DNA of 64,000 nt, taken from the NCBI RefSeq assembly GCF_900496995.4, contig NC_044010.1:434001-498000 (forward strand). Direction: 5' to 3'. The position numbers and the translations under genes were made by a program. This DNA comes from Aquila chrysaetos chrysaetos (lineage: Eukaryota; Chordata; Aves; Accipitriformes; Accipitridae). The notes beneath the pieces are model-generated. The model was not told where the DNA came from. It was given only the letters and a program-made list of their open reading frames with translations, and made no database searches. Below are positions 24,101 through 34,602 of this stretch, one piece after another. Positions within the stretch are counted from its first letter, which is position 1. Each line of letters starts with the position of its first letter.

Positions 24101-27100
24101 CACATACTATTATAGAATTCTTACATACTATTGTACAGAATTCTTTTCTTGATTGTCATAGACTTGTTCTTTTTCCACTCTTTCTGTTCCTTTTTTTTTT
24201 TTTTAAATTCTGCTTTTCGTTTTCTCTCCTTTTGTAGCTAAACACATGTCTGTAACTAACTACCTTTCAGATCTGCTAGTGACCAAATTTTTCCTTAAAG
24301 TGTTTGGACTTTTTGGGATTGCTGTGAAACTGCAGATACTCCAAAGAGAAGTTCTGTCTTAGAAAGCTTTGGTTTTTTCCCATGCAATAGAGAAGTTTTT
24401 TGAGCGTGTGTGCCTTTTCCCGTTCTTTTCCCTTGTTCCTTGCAATTTCTTTTTCATTTTTAGCAGAGCTTTGTAGTTTGTCCTCTAGCCAAGAAGATGT
24501 TTCATTCACCTGTTACCTACTCATTTTTAATCCCAATGCAGAAAAGAACCTAAAGTCTACATGAAGTATTTTGGCAATCACAAATATTTGATCCTTCTAA
24601 GCATTTGGAAATATTCTAACATGCATGTTTACAATATGAATTGAATGTGATTGCTTTCCTTATGTTATTGAACCTTTGGATACTCTTGAACAAACATGAA
24701 TATGCAGACTCAGTGTGGAAATAAATAAGTGTAATAAGCCAGAATTTGGAGCTGACCTAATTAGGTAATTAGGTTTATTTGACACTAATGTTACCATAAT
24801 GGGTCTGTTCACGTCAACAAATCAGGCTTCGCCTTCCCAATAAGGTTTCAGTTAAGAAAGAGTGGTAAGCTCGCTATGCAAAATGCTGTAGAACTGGGAT
24901 ACTGCAATAGGCAAAGGATTGAGACTTGAGCAACTGAAAGGGAAAAATCTTTCTTCAATTTAAAAAAAAAGCAAAAAACCTGCTTTTTTTTAACCTCTCT
25001 TTTAAACCTTGATTAATAGTTGGAGGGGAAAGCTAGTTACAAAGTAATTGAGCTGTGAACCAAAATGTGTACCTTTTCATGTTAACATTCAAAGGTTAGA
25101 CTAGCCAATACAAATTTTTTTCAAAAGCAGCATTTAAAAGACTGTATAAATAGTGTGGACAACTTGAGATTAGTAGTCAATCTCTCTATGCCATGCAAGT
25201 TTGCTGGAGCCAGTTGAAACAAAATGAGAAACGCATAGGTTATTTTTTCCCTAAGTTTATGTAATCGGCCTTATCTATCTTCTATTAATGACACATTAAA
25301 AAATGTAGATAAAGAAGAGTTGGTACAGTTTACTTCCAAAGGGCCTTTGGCAGGAGTCTACTAAGGAATTGAAGTAGTCCACTTACAGTCATGGATCAAA
25401 AACCAGTGGCAACAGAAAGCAATGGGAAAAGACAAATAGTCAGATTTCACTATGACATAAAATGAGACTTTGAAGCTGCTTAACATCTGTGGTTAATATA
25501 GTAGTTGATCCAGAAAAGTGAAGAACTGTGGTAAATAATGACAAATAGGTAGTTAGCAGTTATTTAAATCAATTGGGAAAACAGCTATCTGGGAGCTTCA
25601 GTAAAATTTAAACAGATTGGATCAATCTGGGTGGCAGTTATTGGTGATATAAATTAGAGGTTAAGTATGCAGAGGAATATCCTGATAGGGTTAGTGCTTT
25701 ACACTTGTTAGTTATGTAGGTAAGTTGACTGAAATGGTGTTTGAAGACAAATCCATGAGGAAGACACCTAATTCTGAAGCTTTAATCAAAAAGGTTTTGA
25801 CTTTATACGTTATGGATGATGACATTGTGAATAATACAGCTTGACTGGAAAATTACCTGAGTCGTGTCTGAAATAACATACGCTGTGAATGGTACACTAA
25901 ATTTTTAGGAAGATAGAGAACTAAAAGGATTTGGAGAAGTGTGATAACGGACATGAAAAAAGTGTGGTTAAAAATGGAAAAAATTGCATTGCTACCTTAA
26001 AGAGATGATGAAGGAACTTGATGGAAGTAATGATGAAATTTTAAGCTATGGAGCCTTAATTATAGGCTATATCTAGCCTGTCAGATAATCACATCCCTCC
26101 CACTGCTGCTTGCATTTTGGAGGAAAACAACAACGTTGCTGACTTATGAACTGACCATTTCCTGTGCATAATTATGAGATGCCACCAGTGCCACTGCCTG
26201 TAAAAATGTTAGAAATCCAAATACATTTCTTAGCCACAACCTGGCAACAAAAACCTAGAGCCATCATAACAAGAAGGCCCCTGAAGTGAAGTGGACGCTT
26301 ATGCCCTCTAAGACTAGAATCTGACCCATGCTGTTAGGAAGTAAGTAGCATAGTAGATTCTCATCTTAAAACAAAAGAACAAAAGGGCAAAATTATATAG
26401 AAAACCTGTAAAACGTAGTTTTATTTTTTATACAGCATAGCTGGACTATTAAAGTTATTACCACTAAGGAGTTAGTCTAGATTACAATGGAAGCTCTGCA
26501 TCATGTGAACAACCAGTTGAGAATATCTACACTTGTCATAATACATACTAATGAATCCTGGAAAGGACATTAAATGTTCTCCAGGTTTTAAACTAAACTC
26601 TATGTACTGGACTTCTCTCTCTTGTGTTTGGGGTCAAATTATTTTGTATTTTACTATTGCACAATTTATGCTTTTGATTGAAACAAGTGATACTATAATC
26701 AGGATTTAGAACTAGGTCATATATTTTGTCCATGTTTTCGTGATGTCTTGGAGGTAGAGCTTAGCAAATAAAATTATGGCTCTCATTTGAGTTCTGCAAT
26801 AAGTAGGTAGTTAGTATTCCAAACTGGACTAGACATTTTTGGACATTTCTAAGGTTGGTAAAAGTGGAAAATAGAAACTTTTAGGGCTAGGCATCAAATC
26901 CTTCCATGCATGATGAAGAACTATCAGTAACTTCTTTGCTTTCTGGTTATCCCATGATCTGGAAAGGAGATGGGGAGAAAATGGGATATAGGAAAGGAGA
27001 GGGGAGAAAATCAGTCGGCAGGCGGACTAACAGTCACGTTAGGTTGAGCAAGTTCAGTGCTTGTTGGTATCTGCATTAGTTTGTGCAGAAGAACTTTCAG

Positions 27101-28176
27101 ATGAGTTTTAGAAACAGCTGAAAAAGCTTAAAGTTCATGCAAAAGCTTTCTGCTTGACAGCAGTTCTGGCATTGCTGACCAGAGCCCAAAACTAAGGAAG
27201 TACAGGAAAATTACATCCAGTAATTCAGGATAATTTCTTCTCTCTTTTTTTTTTTTTTTTTTTTTTTTCCCCCTCCTTCTCCCCCTCCTTGTTTATTGCC
27301 CCCTCCCAGATGAGACAGACCGGGGAGTGGATCAAAGAGATGGGAAAGAATGGTCAGATTCCCCAGGCTGTGAGGAAAGTGATGCAAACAAGGAAGAAAA
27401 TCTCAAGCTGCGTCTGCCTACATGCTCTGATATGATCTGTGGATATGCTTGTCTGAAAGGTACTGGGGAAAGGCCCTAATTGTTAGGGCATAAGGAGGTT
27501 TTATGTGTCTCTGTTCCCCAGAAACTTCATCATAATACACACTTTCTTCTCAGGCACTGCAGCCATGCGAAACACCAAGCGTGGATCCTGGTATATTGAG
27601 GCTCTCACCTCTGTGTTTGCAGAGGACTCCCGAGACACTCATGTGGCTGACATGTTGGTGAAGGTGAGCTGGAGTGTCTTTCCCACACTTACCTAGTTTC
27701 TGTAGAGCCTTCCAGTGCTTCAAATTGCTAGGATTAATCTACTATTAAAGCAATTGTTCTTGCCTTGTTTATAGCAAAATTATTATTTCTTTTCCCATTT
27801 TTATATATATATACAGTTCCACAGCAGTTTAACCAAAGTAAAAATGCTGTTTCTTTGACTCCTTCCATTTCGCTTGTGCAGTCACATGGTGAACTTAAGA
27901 GAAGAATTAATCTGGCTTGCCAAGAATTACTTTTTTTACTTTTTTAAACAGAATAATCTATGAGTACAGAAAGCAATGACATTTTCCTTCTGTCTTCTTA
28001 ATTCTTCCAGTCACTTTATTTTTTTTTAATCTCACATCTAGGTGAATAGGCAAATCAAGCAACGAGAAGGTTATGCCCCAGGCACAGAATTTCACCGCTG
28101 CAAGGAAATGTCAGAATATTGTAGCACGCTCTGTCGGGACCTTTACCTGTTTCCTGGCTATCTGCCAGGAAAATAA
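10560..28176 (+). CDS. CASP2: CASP2, caspase-2 initiator cysteine protease (10 coding exons)
   Basis: Exons 10560-10709, 17138-17305, 18361-18436, 19917-20011, 21523-21699, 22891-23019, 23478-23568, 27310-27459, 27554-27663 and 28042-28176 join without a frame break into 426 residues. All have GT/AG borders. Order: CARD prodomain (about 1-100, with NLLPKRGP and [10 protein letters not shown]), a linker, the p19-type large subunit with catalytic His250 (SHGVEG) and Cys293 (QACRG), an acidic linker, and the p12-type small subunit ([12 protein letters not shown]). Likely processing sites Asp142, Asp306 and Asp320 match the human D169, D333 and D347 positions. Caspase-2 is activated by dimerisation on the PIDD1-RAIDD platform and cleaves substrates such as BID and MDM2. 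The N-terminus is shorter than human (452 residues) because the start is ATG 10560. The gene appears intact. Confidence 0.96.
10803..11196 (-). repeat. CR1 LINE 3' fragment, antisense, in CASP2 intron 1
   Basis: The + strand shows the reversed CR1 end 'gaatcatttaggttgg', then 'ccctgggcagcctattccaa', 'taaagaaatttttcctaa', 'cctcttctccagactaaac' and 'cctcataagactgcg'. It is about 390 bases long and well preserved, so relatively young. It begins only about 93 bases downstream of the exon 1 donor. Confidence 0.88.
11931..12520 (-). repeat. Solo avian ERV LTR, minus strand (copy 1)
   Basis: A 590-bp LTR. On the + strand it runs from TGTTGTGGTTTAACCCC to CCAGCCAAAACCAGGGCA, so on the minus strand it starts TGCCCTGGTTTTGGC and ends in TAAACCACAACA. 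Minus-strand features are a TATATAAA-type TATA box (near 12,240), an ATT/ATC microsatellite and a TATTAAA poly(A)-like signal. Flanks GAAAA (11926-11930) and GAAAG (12521-12525) look like a 5-bp target duplication with one change, as expected for ERVL-like elements. No internal viral genes adjoin it, so it is a solo LTR. Confidence 0.8.
12728..13323 (+). repeat. Avian ERV LTR, plus strand, related but diverged (copy 2)
   Basis: A 596-bp LTR from TGTACTGGTTTTGGCTGG to GGGGTTAAACAGCGACA. It shares both ends with copy 1, as well as the 'gggatagagttaat' and 'cctattaaactg' blocks, but the middle differs. It has a CATATAAA TATA-type box near 13,000. Target duplication is unclear (CTGAG versus CTGCT), which suggests an older insertion. 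No internal ERV genes adjoin it. It lies 207 bases from copy 1, in the opposite orientation. Confidence 0.75.
16109..16142. repeat. Perfect 34-bp palindrome
   Basis: Arms begin ATGAACCTATTCTGAAA and close with TTTCAGAATAGGTTCAT, with no spacer (centre between 16125 and 16126). Every one of the 17 base pairs matches. It is located in CASP2 intron 1, with no surrounding repeat recognised. Confidence 0.9.
17138..17305 (+). CDS. CASP2: CASP2 exon 2 (residues 51-106, rest of CARD)
   Basis: Encodes [20 protein letters not shown] and [18 protein letters not shown], the most conserved part of the caspase-2 CARD, which binds RAIDD. Acceptor 'tctggatctag', donor AGG|GTACAA, phase 0 at both ends (168 bases). 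Confidence 0.95.
17306..18360 (+). other. CASP2: CASP2 intron 2
   Basis: A 1.05 kb intron. It contains one antisense CR1 fragment at about 17497-17736 and otherwise AT-rich unique sequence. Confidence 0.85.
17497..17736 (-). repeat. CR1 LINE 3' fragment, antisense
   Basis: Reversed CR1 end: 'ggttggaagggacgtttgg', 'aggtcatctggtcca', 'tgcccagggccatgtcc', 'ctctgggcagcctcctcca', then 'gtgtttcctgatgttcag'. About 240 bases, in CASP2 intron 2. Confidence 0.85.
18361..18436 (+). CDS. CASP2: CASP2 exon 3 (residues 107-131 and split codon 132)
   Basis: Short 76-base linker exon encoding [17 protein letters not shown] and a basic NSKRPRW patch. Its position matches the basic nuclear-localisation region of mammalian caspase-2, but the wording is weakly conserved. 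Donor G|GTGAGT leaves one base, phase 1. Confidence 0.9.
18437..19916 (+). other. CASP2: CASP2 intron 3
   Basis: A 1.48 kb AT-rich intron, GTGAGT donor to TTTTGCACAG acceptor. No repeat family or gene recognised. Confidence 0.85.
19917..20011 (+). CDS. CASP2: CASP2 exon 4 (residues 132-163, prodomain cleavage site)
   Basis: 95 bases encoding [12 protein letters not shown] and [18 protein letters not shown](142)|G corresponds to the human Asp169 autoprocessing site. Ends phase 0 at TTG|GTAAGT. Confidence 0.94.
20012..21522 (+). other. CASP2: CASP2 intron 4
   Basis: A 1.5 kb intron with a T19 run (20714-20732) and an A-run (near 21,357-21,372). No other repeat or gene is seen. Confidence 0.85.
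21523..21699 (+). CDS. CASP2: CASP2 exon 5 (residues 164-222, large subunit)
   Basis: 177 bases, phase 0 at both ends. Encodes [34 protein letters not shown] and the HDQTAQ end, which build the first strands of the large catalytic subunit. The Arg of SEPRG is the conserved pocket residue that contacts the substrate P1 Asp in caspases. Confidence 0.95.
21700..22890 (+). other. CASP2: CASP2 intron 5
   Basis: A 1.2 kb intron. The open frames at 21,812-22,099 and 22,500-22,712 have no homology I can recognise and are treated as chance. Confidence 0.8.
22891..23019 (+). CDS. CASP2: CASP2 exon 6 (residues 223-265, catalytic His)
   Basis: 129 bases, phase 0. Encodes [17 protein letters not shown] with catalytic His250, and ends at GKLLQ|GTATAT. 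Confidence 0.95.
23020..23477 (+). other. CASP2: CASP2 intron 6
   Basis: A 458-base intron, G-rich in its second half, with acceptor 'tctcag'. Nothing else is recognised. Confidence 0.85.
23478..23568 (+). CDS. CASP2: CASP2 exon 7 (residues 266-295, catalytic Cys)
   Basis: 91 bases encoding [17 protein letters not shown] and [12 protein letters not shown], with catalytic Cys293 in the QACRG pentapeptide that identifies caspases. Ends phase 1 at GGAG|GTGAGT. Confidence 0.96.
23569..27309 (+). other. CASP2: CASP2 intron 7 (3.7 kb)
   Basis: AT-rich intron without a recognised repeat family or gene. T-rich runs occur near 24,025-24,050, 24,190-24,205 and 27,245-27,268. The last is a T24 run that forms the upstream part of the exon 8 polypyrimidine tract. 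Confidence 0.85.
27310..27459 (+). CDS. CASP2: CASP2 exon 8 (interdomain linker and small-subunit start)
   Basis: 150 bases starting [15 protein letters not shown], with [10 protein letters not shown] and [11 protein letters not shown]. The linker Asp residues D306 and D320 align with the two human interdomain cleavage sites. Phase 1 at both ends. Confidence 0.95.
27554..27663 (+). CDS. CASP2: CASP2 exon 9 (small subunit core)
   Basis: 110 bases encoding [20 protein letters not shown] and [23 protein letters not shown] is the caspase-2 version of the RxGSW substrate-pocket motif. The preceding intron is only 94 bases. Ends phase 0 at AAG|GTGAGC. Confidence 0.95.
28042..28176 (+). CDS. CASP2: CASP2 exon 10 (C-terminus, stop TAA)
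   Basis: Encodes [20 protein letters not shown], then [19 protein letters not shown], and ends YLPGK at TAA 28174-28176. Length and ending fit caspase-2. The preceding intron (27664-28041) is short and T-rich near its acceptor. Confidence 0.95.
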   Translation: MNRQIKQREGYAPGTEFHRCKEMSEYCSTLCRDLYLFPGYLPGK

Positions 28177-30065
28177 CCCTGCCAACTCTGTTGGAAGACA
28201 GATACTGCCAAAGCTGGACTTTGAGTATGGGTGTCTATGTTTTCATTTTTATGGGCTGTGACATCAGATGCACAAGCAAGGAATGCTTGTTTATATCTGG
28301 CCAATCCAATTCTTGATGTCTTTTTCTAAAATAATCTGGCAACTCTTTTTCTAATCTGATTCAGTTCAGGGTTTAAAATTCTAATATCCTGATTTATTCC
28401 ATGTGTATAGAAATTGATGGAAAGAAGATCAGCACTGGAACTGGGAAGAAGTGCGAACATCCTTTGGAAGGAGCAAAGTGAATGTGAAAAGGGAAACAGA
28501 CTATTCATATATATTTTTTTTTTTTAAAGTTAAGCCTTTCTGAAGGGAAGATTACTCATACGATGCTACTTATCTTATGCTTGTATTTTAAAATTAAGTA
28601 CTTTCTGCCTGGTTCTTCATGCAGGAGTCAGCTCCAGTGCACATTAGAAAAGGGCTTCCTTGTGAAGGAGAATCCTTCCCCTCTCTAAATTGGAAGGTTA
28701 TAGTTTTCAGAACTTGGCACTTTCTTATCCGTCTTGATCACTTAAAAGTCTGTTTTTGCACATTCCTTCTGTAGCCAAGTTATCAAGAGAACTACAAGAC
28801 ATCCCAGGTTATCAACAAAACAAACAGAGATCCAGGATTTCTCATACAGACAAATAAGCCTCCATAAACTGCCCCAGAAATAATTTTGAATCTAGAAATT
28901 CTAGATTAGCTCCTCTTAGTCCCAAGAGTGAACAACTGCATAGAATATTACTTTTGAGGAATTTGTTTGCCATAGTACCTGTGTGTCACAACAGGCATAG
29001 CATTCAATCCACCAGCTTCTCAGGAGTCTATAAATTGTACTGTACAACTGAATCCCTGAAACCCTACAGCCTTGTACAGAAGGATCTTTTGTCTTTTGTT
29101 TAATTAACAAAAATATTCAAGGCAGCTCTTTACAGTCTAAGCGTGTTGCTTGGATTATTTATCACTGCAGTGTTTCCCTTTTAAATGAGGGAAGAGTTTC
29201 ACATTATTACCCTGTTACGTGAGTTTTCTTTCTTCAGCCATGATCGTTTAAACCTATTTGTTCAGCTAATATTGTTTGCAAAGTGTCATTTCAACTGGTC
29301 AATAAGAAATGATGTGGCATAATCCATCACTTCTTTTGGAAATTTCCTACATAGTGTCTTCATGCTGTAATTTGTCTCTTGCTTGTGTCCTGTTGCAGTT
29401 ACTCCTATTTGATGTGACATGGGAGACAGGCGTTGTTCTCTTTTTGTGGTAAAGCCTAAATCTTGATATACTGGGTTACGTATGGACTATGGTCTGTTCA
29501 CTTGTAGTGAAGAAGTCTCAATCTTCTCCATTTTGTAGCAGGAAGTTGGCATAGTTCCTGGCTTACTCTTTTTATGTAAGTGTGGCTTTTAAAATATTTT
29601 TTCAGGATAGAATTATGAATAGGAAGCACAAAGAGATATGGAGGGAGGCTGGAAAATTAGGCATGTGCTTTTTTTATTGTTCTGCCTAGGGAAATGAAGG
29701 CTGTGTTTCCTCCAGCTGACAATGGTGCAGCATTAATACGTGTCTTGCACTTACCTTACACACAACGTGATAAACAGAACAAGGATCATACTTGCCAATT
29801 GGTGCCTTACTCTGAAGTGTAAGATACCAGTTTAGGGGCTGTTGTACCTCCCTGGAGTATAAACACTTTCTTCCTGAGTGGTCCCTCTTTGAAATGGTGC
29901 AATATTTTACAGATATGTATATTGATGAAGTAATCCACTCTGATGGATTAGATGTGTGTAGGATTACATCAAGTTGCATTATCACTGCCACTTTTGTATA
30001 TTCTTTTTGTATACTTGTATTTTACTGCCTTGAGGAATCAAAATAAAGAATTCTTGTTTGATTAA
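28177..30065 (+). other. CASP2: CASP2 3' UTR with poly(A) signal
   Basis: About 1.9 kb of non-coding DNA to a canonical AATAAA at 30042-30047, followed by TTCTTGTTTG, a T/GT-rich element. A 3' UTR near 2 kb is normal for CASP2. No repeat family is recognised in it. Confidence 0.7.
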
Positions 30066-32200
30066 TCTGTGCAGTATCTTCCATTTGGAGAGTTACACCA
30101 ATGGAGCTTCTATATAAAGAGAATTTAGTGTAATTTCTTGAGGTAGTACCTCCCAGAGGCACTTCTGAACTCTCAGGCAGAAGCCTCCTACTTGCTAGCT
30201 GCAAGCAGTATGGGCTGCTTGTAAATTTTGGTAACAACTGGGCTAAACAAAAGTTAATGCATTAATAAAGAGATATGAGGCAGAACCACCAAGTAGGAGG
30301 GTGGTGGTGTGTTTCAGCATATAAAGTATTTAGATTGGGAAAATTGTGGGCTTGGTGTTCTTGAAGGAAGACTTGGTGCCAAAATGAAGCATTCCTGAAA
30401 AAAAGGAGTCTTGCAAGGAGGAAGGGCCCAGAAGGAAGGTGAATATACCAGCTGGAGGAAAGACCCTGGAAGCGGGGGAAGATCCAGGGGATCAGAGAGC
30501 TGCATGGAAACAAATGCCAGGGGGTGCCCGGAGGCTGTGACCTGTAATGCCTAAGAGTGGTAACTGGGAGCAGCTGTACAGCACAGAACCAACACAACTT
30601 TCTGCTCCACCTTCACAGATGAGCAATGATCTCGCTGCTAGGAAGGGAAGCTGAGACCCAGGTAATGCACCTGGGAGAAAGCCAGTGAGTGAAAGCCAGT
30701 GTGAAATAAGAAGGTAAAAGCTCTGTTCTCAGTAATTCTAAAATAATCCCCAGTATCCAGATCCACTGGAGGTTGCCATTTACTCTGTCTCATCTGTGAC
30801 ACCTAGAAGGGCGTTTCCTTTCTTCTAAGTTCTCTTTTTATTGAAAAAGTACATTGTTTTTTCAATAATACCAAATTCTGGTACAGGAAATCTAGTAGTA
30901 GTAGTATTAGCAGTGGAATTACCACCATCTACCTGTGCAAAAAGTGTTTCTAGTAGTCCAGAAGGTGAAGTAAACAAAATGTTTGTATTTTCAGAGAAAT
31001 AAGTTTTGAGCTACTAGCATAGTTTAAGGAATGACTTTAATAGCTGAGATAGCAGCAAAGTGTTAACCGGTTCACATTTTGGCTCGAAACCAAAAAAATA
31101 ATAAGGTCAAAAGTTTTGTGGGATGGGGAGTGAAAACGGTGAACAGGATGTAGACAAGTATTTTACAAATCTTGAGTTGCAGGAAAATCATTGTATTGAT
31201 TAATAGAACAAAATTTAGTAAATGAATACAATTGTAGTAATTCTTAACTGGTTTTGTTTCCCTATTTGCCATTATGAAAAGTAATAGATACTCAAAGGAT
31301 TTGGCTTTGTAAAAATAGTCATTGATCCCCTTAAAAATTAGGGTGTACAGAATGGTACTGGAAGAGGGCATGCTTTCCAAAACATGAAAAGATTTGGCTA
31401 AGCATCTGTAAAACATCTTATAAAATTCATGCCAGCCTGAGACTCCTAACATACACTGTACTTGTGTTGTGCAATGTGTTCTTAGCCTTGTCTTCAGAGT
31501 ATAAGAATTCTTCACTACATCACAACACTAAATTATTAAGTTAGGAGAAGGAAATACAAGAAAAGCAGATATTGTTACGTAATAGATCATCTTCATTACA
31601 TGGTGATGATGTCATCAGCGTATGCATACAGAATACAATTTCTTTAAAAGGAAGGGAATGAAACAATCTCTGGAGAAGTTATAATTGACCATTGTCACAG
31701 GATCAGCAGCCTTGGTGAGGCTATTTCACTAGGAATGGGTACTAAGTCCTATTCAGTGCAATTTGGCCTAGCGTTGCGGCTTTTGCCAATTCTACTTGTA
31801 GAACTCTGTCTTGCGAAGGTCTGGTATTCTTTGTTTCCATTCATCTGCATTTGGTACCTTGTTTATGGTCACTATTCTGTATAACTTAGTGTCCAGACTG
31901 TATTTCTGCATAAACTGTTATGCCTGTGTGCACAAATTCTTAAGATGACATCTTCTGTAATTCACTACATCTTTCAAAGAGCTCAGAGTTGTATTCAGGC
32001 TTCTCTAACTTAAGAAAAATAACTGGAATTGCTGTGATTTAGGCTGTTGATTTTTTTTTTCCTTTGTCACTCCTAAAAGTTCTGATTTTCAGCTGCAAAA
32101 TAAGGAGAAACAGTAACACCTCCCATAGAAACCATGCTTTGACAAAGGTGAGCATCATGCTGCACTGAGGCAGCATAGGCTTAAATTTTCTAAATTGATT
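30066..32200. other. Start of the CASP2-CLCN1 spacer, no gene seen
   Basis: AT-rich intergenic DNA. A purine-rich block of moderate GC content at about 30,280-30,560 has open frames on the minus strand but no recognisable protein. Nothing else stands out. Confidence 0.5.
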
Positions 32201-32239
32201 TTACACAGAAATAAACAGTTAAGGGATGTTATAAACTGC

Positions 32240-33330
32240 CACTGCCTCTAGCAGCTCTGTGGCTTGGGTATTCCTCCGGCCGAGCCCAGAAACCCCGGGC
32301 TTTCTGTTCCAGGCCCATGGCTGTAGCTGCAGATTTTCCATTTGCAGGTTCAAACAGTAGGAAGGCTGAGCGTGCATCTCGGAAACAGACACGTGTGTGG
32401 AGGATGCTGACGCGGCCGGCTCCGTAGCCTGCAACAGGTAAGGCACTGCCATCAGCAGCACCTAGCTTCGGCGCTACCAGGACTCAAAAGCAGAAATGCA
32501 GCCAGCCACCTCCCCTTTCTCCTTCCTCTTCGCTGGTAGGGATTGACGTTCGGTAGTGAAAGCACTCGCACCCCCGCTCTCCAGATTCACAAGCACGTTC
32601 ATGGATCCGTTGAGTACCCAGACACCATGGCCCCTCTGCCACTCCCATACTCCTGCCCGGATCTTGAGCCTTCTTATGTGCTCCGTGGGTCTGCTGCCTG
32701 CTGGTTAGTCCAGCTTGATGCTTGCTGGCAAACAGAGGTGCTCACACGCTCATCCCACAGGCACCCCACACTCGGGGTTCCCACTGAGTACCTATTACCC
32801 CTGACTGGACCCAGGGCTTCCTGCTCGCTGGTTAGTCCAGACTGAAGTTTCCCACCAAATTACATGCACGCATCCCAGGTTTGGGGAAGATACAGATGTT
32901 CCTGCCAGCAGCTGGCACCTAGCACGAGGGCTGTGACCCACAGCCCTGCTCCAGCTGCTGGCGCTGAGCCCCCCCCATCTCGCCTTGCTCACACCAGTCC
33001 CCTCAGCAGCTACGCGTGCTGGTCCTGTCCTAGATGCTGGAGCAGACACTCGCCCGCTCCTCCTGCTGACACCACAGGGCTGGGGTGCCTACAGCCCTGG
33101 TCTGACTCCAGTTGCTGGCACTAAGTCCCCTCAAGTGGGTCTGAACTGTAGCTGATGCTCGGGCCACCCGAAGAGATGATCCAGAGAGCTATGGCTGCTC
33201 CAGCTGCTGATGCTCAGACCCCCCTTGCTCCAGTTGCTGGCCCCAGAGCCCCCACACCCTGGTCTGACTGCAGCTGCTGACCCCAAATTCACTCATACCA
33301 GCCTCACCAGTGGCTGGCATCTCAACCTTA
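32240..33330. repeat. GC-rich irregular repeat block, unclassified
   Basis: A GC-rich island in AT-rich DNA. Between about 32,880 and 33,290 the motif CAGCTGCTGG/CAGTTGCTGG recurs with irregular spacing, often beside TGGTCTGACT and a run of C (for example near 32,912, 32,953, 33,108, 33,201, 33,232 and 33,270). A direct repeat GCTGGTTAGTCCAG occurs near 32,699 and 32,828. On the minus strand the motif reads CCAGCAGCTGGAGCAG. Such blocks occur in avian LTR elements, but I cannot name the family. Confidence 0.5.
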
Positions 33331-34600
33331 CAGCACTCAGGTACATGGGATAGTGAGATTTCATGGAAAGATAGTTGAGGATTTAATAAGAAGCTAGGAC
33401 AGACTCTGGTGATCAGGAGCAACGCTCAGTCAGACAAGCACACTGACCAGCCTTGGATTTCAGAAAACCATCCCCTTTCTGTCTGTTCCCCACATTGTTC
33501 CTCCCCAACCCTTTTCCTCAACAAGTACTGCAGTCCCACAGACCCAGTTCAAGTATCTCAAATCCTTATGTTCCTCTTGTTTCCCCCTTCTTACTAGTGA
33601 CAAAGTCCAGGCTGGCACTCTCCAAAGCTGTGCCTGAAATTTCTTAATGGCCCGTCAAATAGTGACTGGAGACGTTTGGTCTTTTGCATGATGTCTGTTA
33701 TCCCTTATCTCTTGGGTCTGGGTCTCTGTGTGGTTTTGTTTATGGCTTCCCCCCTTTCTTTATCATCACCTTCTGGATTGAAAAGGTCCTTGACTGGATA
33801 ACCTTAATAAAGGAGATCCTTTCACATACCCTTACATAACCCATCTTTATTTAGTGGGAGAAGCAGCTTAGGAAGTCATGATGTTGCCCTAAGTAACTGT
33901 CTGCTTTGCCTAGATATAGAATTTATCAGTTTCCCTGATTGAAAAGCTTTACAGATAACAGAGGGGGGAAAAAAAGCAGGTGTCTGTGAAAAGAGCTGTG
34001 GCCTGTATTATCTGCTCCATTCCCCACAGACCTCTGGGCTTGCTACTGCCTCAGGATACAGTAGCTACGACTCAGCTGAGGACATGGCAGTTACCACGGC
34101 TGCTCAGTGCCCTGTTTTTCAAGGCAGTAGCCCGGAGCAGCACCCTGATTTTGCCCTTTCTACCCTATTAGTTCCTCTTTGCTTTTCTTGTGCCAACAGC
34201 CCAGAACACACAGAAGGGCAGGAGGTAGGACCTCCTTACTTTGCACCCCTACTGATGTTCCAGGGTCCTCAACATCCCATGAACCCTTCCTGACTGTGCT
34301 GTTGAGCAGCTTTGACTGGTTTTAGGTATAATAAATTCGGTTAAGCATAGCTTTTTTGTTGTCTTCTATACTCCTATGTAATTTCTAGTCGGAGATTAAG
34401 AAAAAAACCCCAACACTTACACAAGAGGAAAATATGAGATCTTTTCCAGGTAGTTCTCAGAATGAAATTATGTATATTTAAATGTTAGAATATGCATTCT
34501 TTTGGTGTATCTATCTATCACAAAATGTTTCAAAACTTGTGATTCGCTTCTGAGGATGATGGGAAAAAATTAGAAAGAAAATGGAAAAAAGAATCCTTAA
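33330..34600. other. Spacer with one exon-like open segment
   Basis: Mostly unassigned, possibly a continuation of the repeat block. On the + strand, acceptor 'ccattccccacag' is followed by an open frame to TGA at 34291-34293, with an AATAAA about 40 bases further on. The frame holds SGYSSYDSAEDMAVT and resembles no protein I know. Confidence 0.3.
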
Positions 34601-34602
34601 GA

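Noticed and set aside
23749-24237. A 162-codon frame in CASP2 intron 7
   Set aside because: It is Ser/Leu/Phe-rich and produced largely by T-runs, with no recognisable domain, and lies inside an intron of the established gene.
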